Positions 11,821 through 24,338 of a stretch of DNA of 64,000 nucleotides are shown piece by piece. The stretch covers positions 62,001 to 126,000 of the forward strand of contig BSBM01002109.1 in the NCBI GenBank assembly GCA_027924585.1. The letters run 5' to 3'. A program made the position numbers and the translations under genes. Under the pieces are notes generated by a model. It ran no database searches and was not told where the DNA came from. It saw only the letters and a program-made list of their open reading frames with translations. Numbering within the stretch: position 1 is the stretch's first letter; each line of letters begins with the position of its first letter. The stretch is from Larix kaempferi (lineage: Eukaryota > Streptophyta > Pinopsida > Pinales > Pinaceae).

Positions 11821-13698
11821 TGTTGGAAACAGTACAACTTCGGAAGTTATTCTTATTGTATTTCATCTTGTTAAGGTACCACCTATGGGACAAGATGTCA
11901 ATGCATTTGATCATGTAAAACAGTCAATCTAAACCAAGGGGTGAAATCACAAAGAAAAGATTTATTAAATGTAATTTTTTGCATTCCCCCAAGAGAAGTC
12001 AGACCATTGGGTAAACTGCCCCAAAGCAGTGGGCAATTTGCCCCATCCAATGGGCAGAACTGCCCCAGTCAATCGAACGCTGTTAGGGAATGTTAGGCCG
12101 TCCCAGTCAGGAAAAAAGTCACCCTTTGATGTGTATAAATAGAGAGTTCGACCTATCATTTCATCAATCACTCAAGCAAGTTCGCTCTAGCCAAGAGAGG
12201 TTCGCTACTTCAGTTAAGGGACTGATTTTTTCGGGTTCTCCACTATTGGAGAAGTTTCTCCCTTCTTTTTTAGGGTTTGCGCTAATACTATCCGGATGTA
12301 CATCGTTCTCTATTGGAAGGTCTGAGCTCGGGGAGACAAATAGCTTTGTCTATGGTTGGGAGATGATTGTTCTTATCATCATGGTTTAAACGAGCTCGAC
12401 ACTCATTTTGTTTCTGTGATTTGCCATTCTTTCAGTGATACTCGCATTCGCCTGCTTGTTTCTTTTTTGTAGGGGGTGGTGTCAAAATCAGTTTCGCGTA
12501 GAGAAATATTGCTAACATCTATGTTCCAGATACACTAGCCTTCACAGGCTAGTATATACAAGTAAGACGAGGTGATACTGGGGACAATAGAGGATGGAAA
12601 GAGGAAAAAATGTGGGAGATGTTGTGTCATCGATCTCATGACTGTAGTCTATGAGATGCAACGACTACGAACAATACGCTACACAAGAGAAAATGAAGAA
12701 AATCACCATGAACAGTGTCGATGGTGGTTTCGAATCTCCCTTGACCTTGTTAATGTTTATAGAAGAATAACCAGGATCACTAAAAGAATGGAAAAGCACA
12801 TAAACAAAATAAGTGTGGAGCTCGAAACCAACATCAACACTATTCAAGATGATTTTCTACATTTTCTCTCGTGTAGGGTGTTGTTAGTAGTCGTTTCATC
12901 GCTTAGACTGCAATCATGGGATCGATAACTCAACATCTCCGGCATTTTTGCTCTTTGGATCCTCTATTGTCCCTCGTATAACCTCATCTCTCTTCTCCTC
13001 TTCAAAGATTTTCCCCATCATTGCCACCTTCCACAGATAAAGTGCTTGAGGAAGTAATCCTCTGTGGTGATATGGTTCCTTTGTGGAACGTACTTGTCAG
13101 TGGAGCGTGTCCCATTGTGGGATGGTTTCTTTGTGGAATGTTTCATTTGGGGAGCGTTCTCCTTTGTGGAGTGTATCCTTGTGTTGGAATGGACCCTCTT
13201 ATGATAACAAGATGTGTTCGGACGTGATGATACCTCTCTAGTTAAAGGGAATGTTGATGATGTATGCACCCGATGGACTAGGTTGAGCTGAGCACATCGT
13301 ATTGATGCATGATAGACTCTAGGATGGACTGTACAGACTTCTTGAGTTGATGCACGAGTGACTCACCTATGGAGAGGGCAAACTCGTGGAGCTGGTGCAT
13401 GTGCCCCAATGGGATGGATTGAGCAGACCTTCATGTGCCCCAATGGGCTGGATTGACACTTCTCGACTGACTGTGATTGTGTTGAAAGACCTTCCTTATG
13501 ATATAGAGAGGTTAGAGATAACTGTGATGTACATATGATATCGAGGTGTGTTTCAATATGATAATGCTTATGATACCTACATGGGCAAGAGGCAGTGTTG
13601 GAGTAGTAGCTGCATAGGGCATCACCTCATAGGTCGACCAAATAAAGAATAAGGTTAGAATAGAGTGTTAGAAGAATACCTTCCTTGTTGAGAGGGAA
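11821..13698 (+). repeat. Monomer 7, class A (last before class B)
   Basis: The unit is 1,878 bp, with TATAAATA at 12134-12141 and its foldback at 12566-12988. It is shorter than its neighbours because about 75 bp are missing after CTCTGTGGTGA (about 13,070). At 13,398-13,458 a short tandem copy of CATGTGCCCCAATGGG with its flank replaces the usual GATGCACGAAGATTG stretch. The next monomer carries a class B interior. Confidence 0.88.
12566..12988. repeat. Foldback, monomer 7
   Basis: It is the most diverged complete class A foldback. The centre reads CACTATTCAAGATG instead of CACTATTTAAGGTG, and the right terminus has ATAACCTCATC. Confidence 0.8.
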
Positions 13699-14380
13699 TG
13701 TTGGAAATAGTGCAACTTCAGAAGTTATTCTTATTTAATTTCATCTTGTTATTGTACCTCCTATGGGACAAGATGTCAATGTATTTGATCATGTAAAACA
13801 CTTGAAAGAATCAATGTAAACCTAGGGGTGAAATCAAAAAGAAAAGATTTAGTAAACATAATTTTTTGTATTCCCCCAAGACAAGTCGGCCCAGCAGGTA
13901 AACTGCCCCAAAAGAGGGGGCAATTTGCCTCAAACAATGTGCAGAACTGCCCCAGTTAGGTCGACGCAGTTAGGGAAAGTTAGGTTGGCCCAGTCAGGAA
14001 AAGAGTCAGCCTTTGATGTGTATAAATAGAGAGTTTGACCTCTCATTTGGTCATTCACTCAAGCAAGTTCGCTCTAGCCAAGGGAGGTTTGCTACTTCAG
14101 TTAAGAGAATGTTTTTTTGGATTTCTCCACTGTTGGAGAAGTTTTCCCTTGTTTTCTTGAGTTTCCGCTACTACTATCCGGATGAACATCGTTCTCTATT
14201 AGAAGGTCTGAGCTCGGGGGATACAAATAGCTTTGGCCATGGTTGGGAGATAATTGTTCTTATCAACATGGTTTAAAGTTTAAACAAGCCCGACACTCAT
14301 TTTGCTTCTGTGCTTTGCCATTCTTTTAGTGATCCTGGATATGCTGCTATAAACATTAACAAGGTCAAGGCTCAACTCAG

Positions 14381-14533
14381 CTTAGGATTTGGAGAGCCGG
14401 GTCAACTTCCATTGTCAGGTTCTGCGCAACATGCAGTGTAGAGGAGAGTAGGGTTTCTAGAGAACGCCTCGATTAGATTGCGTTGCGGATTTCTAGAGGG
14501 TGTTTATCATTCATGGGATTCATCTTCAGGTCA
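14381..14533 (+). repeat. Internal module copy 1 (153 bp), monomer 8
   Basis: It runs from CTTAGGATTTGGAGAGCC to GATTCATCTTCAGGTCA. It aligns without gaps to copy 2, which starts 462 bp (154 codons) downstream, so the two copies are in the same reading frame. In frame it gives the recurring peptide GFLEGVYHSWDSSSGQ. No known domain was recognised. Confidence 0.8.
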
Positions 14534-14842
14534 AACAACTACGAGTTTAACATTATTCTATTGTGCTTCGGATTCCCTACTTTTTCTCGCTCTCGGTGGG
14601 CCTCTACCTGCACAATATATTCCTGCAACCCACACTTAGTATCTATGACTTACTACTTAGTTGCATTTACTCGCTGGACTGCGTTGCAAGCATCCTGTGG
14701 GAAGATAACTACCTCTAGGACATGTGGGAACACTTCATCCAAACCTGTGGCCAGATATTACCTGCTTTTTATTGCTTTCAGTTCAAGGTTTTATTTTATT
14801 TTGCATATGTATCAATCTTCGAACTTCTTTGCTAGTTGCTTG

Positions 14843-14995
14843 CTTAGGATTTGCACTGTCTGAACAACTTCCAGTGCCATGTCTCGGCCACCATGAAGGT
14901 TGGAGGAGTATATGGTTTCTCTAGGGCGCCTAGGTCTCATCGCGTTGCGGATTTCTACAGGATGTTTGTCATTCGTGGGATTCATCTTCAGGTCA
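14843..14995 (+). repeat. Internal module copy 2 (153 bp), monomer 8
   Basis: It runs from CTTAGGATTTGCACTGTC to GATTCATCTTCAGGTCA and has the same length as copy 1 with no gaps. In other class B units it encodes FLQDVCHSWDSSSGH in the same frame as copy 1. The copies have diverged enough to predate the spread of class B. Confidence 0.8.
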
Positions 14996-15014
14996 TCCAA
15001 ATAGGAGTTGATGT

Positions 15015-15068
15015 GTGTTGTAGATTTATACAGGGTATTTGTTATTCATGGGATCATCTTCAGGGTGG
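15015..15068 (+). repeat. Internal module copy 3 (partial), monomer 8
   Basis: GATTTATACAGGGTATTTG followed by TTCATGGGATCATCTTCAGG matches the last third of copies 1 and 2. It lacks one T (GGGATCATC against GGGATTCATC), which shifts its frame. It is present in all complete class B units. Confidence 0.7.
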
Positions 15069-15685
15069 CCAACTAGGAGTGGTGAATAAACTCCATTCAT
15101 AATTGTTATTCTATTCCTTTGTGTAGTGTGTCCCATTGTGGGATGGTTCCTTTGTGGAACGTGCTTATTCCCTGTGTTGGAATGGACCCACTTATGATAA
15201 CAAGATGTGTTCCGACGTGATGATACCTCTCTAGGTAAGAGGGAGGGTTGCTGATGTAGGCACTCGATGGACTGGGTTGAGCCGAGCACATTGTATTGAT
15301 GCATGATAGACTCTCCGAAGGACTGTGCAGAGTTCTTGAGCTGATGCACGTGTAACTCACCTACGGATAGGGCACAGTCGTGGAGCTAGTGCATGTTCTT
15401 CGATCGACTGGATTGAGCAGATGCATGAAGATTGATTTAATGACACTTCTCGACTAACTATGATTGTGTCGTAAGACCTTCCTTGTGATATCGAGAGGTT
15501 TGAGAAAACTGTGATGTACATATGATATCGAGATGTGTTTCAGTATGATAATGCTGATAATACCTCCATGGCCAAGAGGGAGTGTTGGAGTAGTAGCTGC
15601 ATGGGGCATCACCTCATAGGTCGACCAAATAAACAATAAGGTTAGAATAGAGTGTCCGAAGAATACCTTCCTTGTTGAGAGGGAG

Positions 15686-17483
15686 TGTTGGAAATAGTGC
15701 AACTTCAGACTTTATTGTTATTGTACCTCCTATGGGAGAAGATGTCAATGTGTTTGATTAGGTCGGCGCAATTAGGGAAAGTCAGGTCGGCCCTGTCAAG
15801 AAAAAAGTCACCCTCTGATGCGTATAAATAGAGAGTTCGACCTCTCATTTCGCCATTCTCTTAAGCAAGTTCGATCTAGCAAAGAGAGGTTCGCTACTTC
15901 AGCTAAGAGACTGATTTTTTGGGGTTCTCCACTATTAGAGAAGTTTCTCCCTTGTTTTCTTGGGTTTGCGCTACTACTATCCGGATGTACATTGTTCTCT
16001 ATTGGAAGGTCTGAGCTCGGGGGAGACAAATAGCTTGGTTTGTGGTTGGGAGATGATTGTAATTATAATCATGGTTTAAACGAGCTCGACACTCATTTTG
16101 TTTCTGTGCTTTTCCATTATTTTATTGATCCTCATTATGCTGCTATAAACATTAACAAGGTCAAGGCTCAACTCAACTTAGGATTTGGAGAGACTGATCA
16201 ACTTCCATTGTCGGGTTCTGCCCAACATGCAGTTTAGAGGGGAGTAGGGTTTCTACAGAGTGCCTCGATTAGATTGCGTTGCGGATTTCTACAGGGTGTT
16301 TATAATTCATGGGATTTATCTTTAGGTCAAACAACTATGGGTTTACCTTTTTTCTATTGTGCTTTGGATTCCCTCCTTTTTCTCTGCTCTCGGTGGTCCT
16401 CTACCTGCACGATAGATTCCTGCAACCCACACTTAGTATCTATGATTTACCACATAGTTGCATTTACTCGCTGGACTGCGTTGCAAGCCTCGTGTGGGAA
16501 GATAACTACCTATAGGACATGTGGCAACACTTCATCCAAACGTGTGGCCAGATATTACCTGCTTGTTATTGCTTTCCGTGCAAGGTTTTATTTTATTTTG
16601 CATATGTATCAATCTTCCAACTTGTTTGCTAGTTGCTTGCTTAGGATTTGGACTGCCTAAACAACTTCCAGTGCCATGTCATGGCCAGCATGAAGGTTGG
16701 AGGAGCATATGGTTTCTCGAGGGCACCTCGGTCTCATCGCCTTGCGGAGTTCTAAATGATGTTTGTCATTCGTGGGATTCATCTTCAGGTCATCCAAATA
16801 GGAGTTTATGTGTGTTGTACATTTATACAGGGTGTTTGTTATTCATGGGATCATCTTCAGGGTGGCCAACTAGGAGTGGTGAATAAACTCCATTCATAAT
16901 TGTTATTCCATTCCTTTGTGGAGTATGTCCCATTGTGAGATGTTTCCTTTGTGGAACTTGCTTATTCCCTGTGTTGGAATGGACCCGCTTATGTTAACAA
17001 GATGTGTTCCGACGTGATGATACCTCTCTAGCTAAGAGGGAGTGTTGATGATGTAGGCACCTGATGGACTGGGTTGAGCTGAGCACATTGTATTGATGCA
17101 TGATAGACTCTCCGATGGACTGTGCAGAGTTCTTGAGCTAATGCACGTGTAACTCACCTATGGATAGGGCCAGAGTCGTGGAGCTAGTGCATGTTCTCCG
17201 ATGGACTGGATTGAGGAGATGCATGAAGATTGATTTGTTGATACTTCTCGACTAACTGTGATTGTGTGGCAAGACCTTCCTTTTGATATAGAGAGGTTAG
17301 AGATAACTCTGATATATATATGATATCGAGATGTGTTTCAGTATGATAAAGTTGATGATACCTTCTTGGCGAAGAGGGACTGTTGGGGTAGTTGCTGCAT
17401 GGGGCATCACCTCATAGGTCGACCAAATAAAGAAGAAGATTAGAATACAGTGTTCGAAGAATACCTCCCTTGTTGAGAGGGAG
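15686..17483 (+). repeat. Monomer 9, class B, short LTR (S)
   Basis: The unit is 1,798 bp. The LTR is only about 306 bp (15686-15991) because about 185 bp of U3 are missing, including the three GGGCA/TGCCC palindromes. TATAAATA is kept at 15823-15830. The interior is B-type with both 153-bp modules. It corresponds to monomer 12 at offset 5,702 and to monomer 23 at offset 25,441. Confidence 0.88.
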
Positions 17484-19407
17484 TGTTGGAAATAGTGCAA
17501 CTTCAGAAATTATTATTATTTTATTTCATCTTGTTATTCTACCTCCTATGGGACAAGACGTCACTGTATTTGATCATGTAAAACACTTGAAAGAATCAAT
17601 GTAAACCTAGGGGTGAAATCTCAAAGAAAAGATTTAGTAAACGTAGTTTTTTGTATTCCCCCAAGACAAGTCTGCCCAGCGGGTAAACTCCCCCAAAACA
17701 GTGGGCAATTTGTCCCAAAATATGGGCAGAACTGCCCCAGTTAGGTCGGCGCAGTTAGGGAAAGTTAGGTTGGCCCAGTCACGAAAAAAGTCACCCTTTG
17801 ATGTGTATAAATAGAGAGTTCGACCTCTCATTTGGTCATTCACTTAAACAAGTTTGCTCTAGCCAAGAGAGTTTCGGTACTTCAGTTAAGAGACTGATTT
17901 TTGGGGGTTCTCCACTATTGGAGAAGTTTCTCCCTTGTTTTCTTGGGTTTGCGCTACTACTATCCGAATGTACATCGTTATCTATTAGAAGGTTTGAGCT
18001 CGGGGGAGACAAATAGCTTTGTCTATGGTTGGGAGATGATTGTTCTTATCATCATGGTTTAAACGAGCTCGACACTCATTTTGTTTCTATGCTTTGCCAT
18101 TCTTTCAGGGATTTGGAGAGCCTGGTCAATTTCCATTGTCAGGTTCTGCGCAACATGTAGTTTATAGGAGAGTAGGGTTTCTAGAGAACGCCTCGATTAG
18201 ATTGCGTTGCGAATTTCTAGAAGGTGTTTATCATTCATGGGATTCATCTTCAGGTCAAACAACTACGAGTTTAACTTTTTTCTATTGTGCTTCGGATTCC
18301 CTACTTTTTCTCGCTCTTGATGGTCCCGTACCTGCACAATAGATTCCTCAAACCCACACTTAGTATATTTGATTTACTACATAGTTGCATTTACTCGCTG
18401 GACTGCGTTGCAAGCATCCTGTGGGAAGATAACTACCTCTGGGACATGTGGGAACACTTCATTCAAACCTGTGGCCAGATATTACCTGCTTGTTATTGCT
18501 TTCAATTCAAGGTTTTATTTTATTTTGCATATGTATCAATCTTCCAACTTCTTTGCTAGTTGTTTGCTTAGGATTTGGACTGCCTGAACAACTTCCAGTG
18601 CCATGTCTCGGCCACCATGAAGGTTGGAGGAGTATATGGTTTCTCGAGGGAGCCTCGGTCTCATCGATTTGCGGATTTCTACAGGATGTTTGTCATTCGT
18701 GGGATTCATCTCCAAGTCATCCAAATAGGAGTTGATGTGTGTTGTAGATTTATACAGGGTGTTTCTTATTCATGGGATCATCTTCAGGGTGGCCAACTAG
18801 GAGTGGTGAATAAACTCCATTCATAATTGTTATTCTATTCCTTTCTGGGGTGTGTCCCATTGTGGGATGGTTCCTTTGTGGAACGTGCTTATTCCCTGTG
18901 TCGGAATGGACCCTCTTATGATAACAAGATGTGTTCCGACGCGATGATAACTCTCTAGCTAAGAGGGAGTGGATGATGTAGGCACCCGACGAATTGGGTT
19001 GAGCTGAGCACATTGTATTGATGTATCATAGACTATCCGATGGGTTGTGCACAGTTCATGAGTTGATGCACCTGTGACTCACCTATGGATAGGGCAGAGT
19101 CGTGGAGCTAGTGCATGTTATCCGATGGACTCAATTGAGCAGATGCATCAAGATTGATTTGTTGACACTTCTCGACTAACCGTGATTGTGTCGTAAGACC
19201 TTCCTTGTGATATAGAGAGGTTAGAGATAACTGTGATCTACATATGATATCGAGATGTGTTTCGGTATGATAATGCTGATGATACCTCCATGGCCAAGAG
19301 GGAGTGTTGGGGTAGTAGCTGCATGGGGCATCACCTCATAGGTCGACCAAATAAAGAATAAGATTACAATACAGTGTTCGAAGAATACCTTCCTTGTTGA
19401 GAGGGAG
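17484..19407 (+). repeat. Monomer 10, class B, L type with 55-bp internal deletion
   Basis: The unit is 1,924 bp, with TATAAATA at 17806-17813. At 18108/18109 the usual TGATCCTGGTTATGC to CAGCTTA segment (55 bp) is absent, so TTTCAG joins GGATTTGG. The same deletion is seen only in monomer 24, which marks them as copies of one block. Confidence 0.87.
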
Positions 19408-21387
19408 TATTGAAAATAGTGCAACTTCAGAAGTTATTGTTATTGTATTTCATCTTGTTATTGTACCTCCTATGGGACAAGATGTCAATGTATTTGATCA
19501 TGTAAAACACTTGAAAGAATCAATGTAAACCTACGGGTGAAATAAAAAAGAAAAGATTTAGTAAACGTAATTTTTTGTATTCCCCCAAGACAAGTCGGCC
19601 CAGCGGGTAAACTGCCCCAAAAGAGTGGGCAATTTGCCCCAAACAATGGGCAGAACTGCCCCAGTCACGTTGACGCAGTTAGGGAAAGTTAGGTTGGCCC
19701 AGTCAGAAAAACAGTCACCCTTTGATGTGTATAAATAGAGAGTTTGACCTCTCATTTGGTCATTCACTCAAGCAAGTTCGCTCTAGCCAAGGGAGGTTTG
19801 CTACTTCAGTTAAGAGACTGTTTTTTTGGATTTCTCCACTGTTGGAGAAGTTTTCCCTTGTTTTCTTGGGTTTCCGCTACTACTATCCGGATGTACATCG
19901 TTCTCTATTAGAAGGTCTGAGCTCGGGGGATACAAATAGCTTTGGCCATTGTTGGGAGATAATTGTGCTTATCAACATGGTTTAAACAAGCCCGACACTC
20001 ATTTTGCTTCTGTGCTTTGCCATTCTTTTAGTGATCCTGGTTATGCTGCTATAAACATTAACAAGGTCAAGGTTCAACTCAGCTTAGGATTTGGAGAGCC
20101 GGGTAAACTTCCATTGTCAGGTTCTGCCCAACATGCAGTGTAGAGGAGTGTAGAGTTTCTAGAGAGCGCCTCGATTAGGTTACGTTGCGGATTTCTACGG
20201 GGTGTTTATCATTCATGGAATTCATCTTCAGGTCAGACAACTACAAGTTTACCTTTTTTCTATTGTGCGTCGGATTACCTCCTTTTTTCTACTCTCGCTG
20301 GCCCTCTACCTGCACGATAGATTCCTGCAACCCACACTTAGTATCTATGATTTACTACATAGTTACATTTACTCGCTCGACTACGTTGCAAGCCTCCTGT
20401 GGGAAGATAACTACCTCTACGACATGTGGGAACACTTCATCCAAACATGTGGCCAGATATTACCTGCTTGTTATTGCTTTCAGTTCAAGGTTTTATTTTA
20501 TATTGCATATGTATCAATCTTCCAACTTTTTTGCTAGTTGCTTGCTTAGGATTTGCACTGTCTGAACAACCTCCAGTGCGATGTCCCGGCCAGCATGAAG
20601 GTTGGAAGAGTATATGGTTTCTCTAGGGCGCCTAGGTCTCATCGCGTTGCAGATTTCTGATTGATGTTTTTCATTCGTGGGATTCATCTTCACGTCATCC
20701 AAATAGGAGTTGATGTGTGTTGTAGATTTATAAAGGGTGTTTGTTATTCATGGGATCATCTTCAGGGTGGCCAACTAGGAGTGGTGAATAAACTCCATTC
20801 ATAATTGTTATTCTATTCCTTTGTGGAGTGTGTGCCATTGTGGGATGGTTCCTTTGTGGAACGTGCTTATTCCCTGTGTTGGAATGGACCCACTTATGAA
20901 AACAAGATGTGTTCCGACGTGATGATACCTCTCTAGGTAAGAGGGAGTGTTGCTGATGTAGGCACTCGATGGACTGGGTTGAGCCGAGCACATTGTATTG
21001 ATGCATGATAGACTCTCCGATGGACTGTGCAGAGTTCTTGAGCTGATGCACGTGTAACTCACCTATGGATAGGGCACAGTCGTGGAGCTAGTGCATGTTC
21101 TCCGATGGACTGGATTGAGCAGATGCATGAAGATTGATTTAATGACACTTCTCGACTAACTATGATTGTGTCGTAAGACCTTCCTTGTGATATCGAGAGG
21201 TTTGAGAAAACTGTGATGTACATATGATATCGAGATGTGTTTCAGTATGATAATGCTGATAATACCTCCATGGCCAAGAGGGAGTGTTGGAGTACTAGCT
21301 GCATGGGGCATCACCTCATAGGTCGACCAAATAAACAATAAGGTTAGAATAGAGTGTTCGAAGAATACATTCCTTGTTGAGAGGGAG
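19408..21387 (+). repeat. Monomer 11, class B, L type
   Basis: The unit is 1,980 bp, with TATAAATA at 19730-19737. The LTR start is mutated: GAGGGAGTATTGAAA in place of GAGGGAGTGTTGGAA, so the terminal TG is lost. It parallels monomer 8 at offset about 5.7 kb. Its second half corresponds to monomer 22 at offset about 19,738. Confidence 0.87.
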
Positions 21388-23178
21388 TGTTGGAAATAGT
21401 GCAACTTCAGACTTTATTGTTATTGTACCTCCTATGGGACAAGATGTCAATGTGTTTGATCATGTCAGCGCAATTAGGGAAAGTCAGGTCGGCCCTGTCA
21501 GGAAAAAAGTCACCCTTTGATGCGTATAAATACAGAGTTCGACCTCTCATTTCGCCATTCTCTTAAGCAAGTTCGATCTAGCAAAGAGAGGTTCGCTACT
21601 TCAGCTAAGAGACTGATTTTTTGGGGTTCTCCACTATTGGAGAAGTTTCTCCCTTGTTTTCTTGGGTTTGCGCTACTACTATCCGGATTTACATTGTTCT
21701 CTATTGGAAGGTCTGAGCTCGGGGGAGACAAATAGCTTTGTCTATGGTTGGGAGATGATTGTAATTATCATCATGGTTTAAACGAGCTCGACACTCATTT
21801 TGTTTCTGTGCTTTTCCATTCTTTTTGTGATCCTGATTATGCTGCTATAAACATTAACAAGGTCAAGGCTCAACTCAACTTAGGATTTGGAGAGACTGAT
21901 CAACTTCCATTGTCGGGTTCTGCCCAACATGCAGTTTAGAGGGCAGTAGGGTTCCTACAGAGTGCCTCGATTAGATTGCGTTGCGGATTTCTACAGGGTG
22001 TTTATAATTCATGGGATTTATCTTTAGGTCAAACAACTATGGGTTTACCTTTTTTCTATTGTGCTTTGGATTCTCTCCTTTTTCTCTGCTCTCAGTGGTC
22101 CTCTACCTGCACGATAGAATCCCGCAACCCACACTTAGTATCTATGATTTACCACATAGTTGCATTTACTCGCTGGACTGCGTTGCAAGCCTCCTGTGGG
22201 AAGATAACTACCTATAGGACATGTGGCAACACTTCATCCAAACTTGTGGCCAGATATTAAATGCTTGTTATTGCTTTCCGTTCAAGGTTTTATTTTATTT
22301 TGCACATGTATCAATCTTCCAACTTGTTTGCTAGTTGCTCGCTTAGGATTTGGACTGCCTGAACAACTTCCAGTGCTATGTCATGGCCAGCATGAAGGTT
22401 GGAGGAGTATATGGTTTCTCGAGGGCACCTCGGTCTCATCGCGTTGCGGAGTTCTACAGGATGTTTGTCAGTCATGGGATTCATCTGCAGGTCATCCAAA
22501 TAGGAGTTGATGTGTGTTTTACATTTATATAGGGTGTTTGTTATTCATGGGATCATCTTCGGGGTGGCCAACTAGGAGTGGTGAATAAACTCCATTCATA
22601 ATTGTTATTCCTTTCCTTTGTTGAGTGTGTCCCATTGCGCGATGGTTCCTTTGTGGAACTTGCTTATTCCCTATGTTGGAATGGACCCGCTTATGATAAC
22701 AAGATGTGTTCCGACGTTATGCTACCTCTCTAGCTAAGAGGGAGTGTTGATGATGTAGGCATCTGAAGGACTGGGTTGAGCTGACCACATTGTATTTACG
22801 CATGATAGACTCTCCGATGGACTGTGCAGAGTTCTTGAGCCGATGCACGTGTAACTCACCTATGGATAGGGAAGAGTCGTGGAGCTAGTGCATGTTCTCC
22901 GATGGACTAGATTGAGGAGATGCATGAAGATGGATTTGTTGACACTTCTCGACTAACTGTGATTGTGTGGCAACACCTTCATTATGATATAGAGAGGTTA
23001 GAGATAACTCTGATATGATATCGAGATGTGTTTCAGTATGATAAAGATGATGATACCCTCTTGGCCAAGAGGGACTGTTGGGGTAGTTGCTGCATGGGGC
23101 ATCACCTCATAGGTCGACCAAAGAAAGAATAAGATTAGAATACAGTGTTCGAAGAAAACCTCCCTTGTTGAGAGGGAG
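21388..23178 (+). repeat. Monomer 12, class B, S type
   Basis: The unit is 1,791 bp with the shortened U3. The TATA box at 21525-21532 is followed by CAGAG (TATAAATACAG), a change shared with monomer 17. Monomers 12-13 and 17-18 are related at a constant 8,492-bp offset. Confidence 0.87.
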
Positions 23179-24338
23179 TGTTGGAAATAGTGCAACTTCA
23201 GAAATTATTGTTATTTTATTTCATCTTGTTATTCTACCTCCTATGGGACAAGATGTCAATGTATTTGATCATGTAAAACACTTGAAAGGATCAATGTAAA
23301 CCTAGGGGTGAAATCTCAAAGAAAAGATTTAGTAAACGTAGTTTTTTGTATTCCCCCAAGACAAGTCAGCCCAGCGGGTAAACGCCCCCAAAACAGTGGG
23401 CAATTTGTCCCAAAAAATCCGCAGAACTGCCCTAGTTACGTCGGCGCAGTTAGGGAAAGTTAGGTTGGGCCGGTCAGGAAAAAAGTCACCCTTTGATGTG
23501 CATAAAGAGAGAGTTTGACCTCTCATTTGGTCATTCACTTAAGCAAGTTTGCTCTAGCCAAGAGAGGTTCGCTACTTCAGTTAAGAGACTAATTTTTGGG
23601 AGTTCTCCACTATTGGAGAAGTTTCTCCCTTGTTTTTTTGGGTTTGCGCTACTACTATCCGAATGTACATCATTATCTATTAGAAGGTTTGAGCTCGGGG
23701 GAGACAAATAGCTTTGTCTATGGTTGGGAGATGATTGTTCTTATCATCATGGTTTAAACGAGCTCGACACTCATTTTGTTTCTGAGCTTTGCCATTCTTT
23801 CAGTGATCCTGGTTATGCTGCTATAAACATTAACAAGGACAAGTCTCAACTCAGCTTAGGATTTGGAGAGCCTGGTCAACTTCCATTGTCAGGTTCTGCG
23901 CAACATGTAGTTTATAGGAGAGTAGGGTTTCCAGAGAACGCCTCGATTAGATTGCGTTGCGGATTTCTAGAGGGTGTTTATCATTCATGGGATTCATCTT
24001 CAGGTCAAACAACTACGAGTTTAACATTTTTCTATTGTGCTTCGGATTCCCTAAATTTTCTCGCTCTCGGTGGTCCTCTACCTGCATAATAGATTCCTGC
24101 AACCCACACTTAGTATCTATGATTTACTACATAGTTGCATTTACTCGTTGGACTGCGTTGCAAGCATCATGTGGGAAGATAACTACCTCTAGGACATGTG
24201 GGAACACTTCATCCAAACCTGTGGCCAGATATTATCTACTTGTTATTGCTTTCAGTTCAAGGTTTTATTTTATTTTGCATATGTATCAATCTTCCAACTT
24301 CTTTGCTAGTTGCTTGCTTAGGATTTGGACTGCCTGAA
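23179..24338 (+). repeat. Monomer 13, class B, L type, 3'-truncated
   Basis: Only about 1,160 bp remain. The TATA position reads CATAAAGA (23501-23508). The unit stops inside module copy 2, at GACTGCCTGAA, and joins directly to LTR sequence of the next monomer. About 0.95 kb is missing relative to complete neighbours (the second module, the tail and the first 130 bp of the next LTR). Confidence 0.85.

Larger units (their letters stand above)
13699..15685 (+). repeat. Monomer 8, class B, long LTR (L)
   Basis: This is the first class B unit (1,987 bp), with TATAAATA at 14021-14028. The foldback is replaced by a different interior with a directly duplicated 153-bp module (14381-14533 and 14843-14995) and a partial third copy. 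The unit opens an L-S-L triplet with monomers 9 and 10; the triplet recurs as 11-13 about 5.7 kb downstream. Confidence 0.88.

Noticed and set aside
1285-13269. Minus-strand frames rich in NKHVPQR and PTMGH repeats (up to 177 codons at 7147-7680)
   Set aside because: They are translations of the TTTGTGGAACGT minisatellite and the GATGGACTG tail repeat on the antisense strand. The low-complexity repetition is imposed by the DNA.
17484-18109. The 55-bp deletion (TTTCAG/GG) as a spliced intron and hence a processed copy
   Set aside because: The missing segment begins TGATCC and ends GCTTA, so it lacks GT and AG borders. All neighbouring sequence is DNA-level array.
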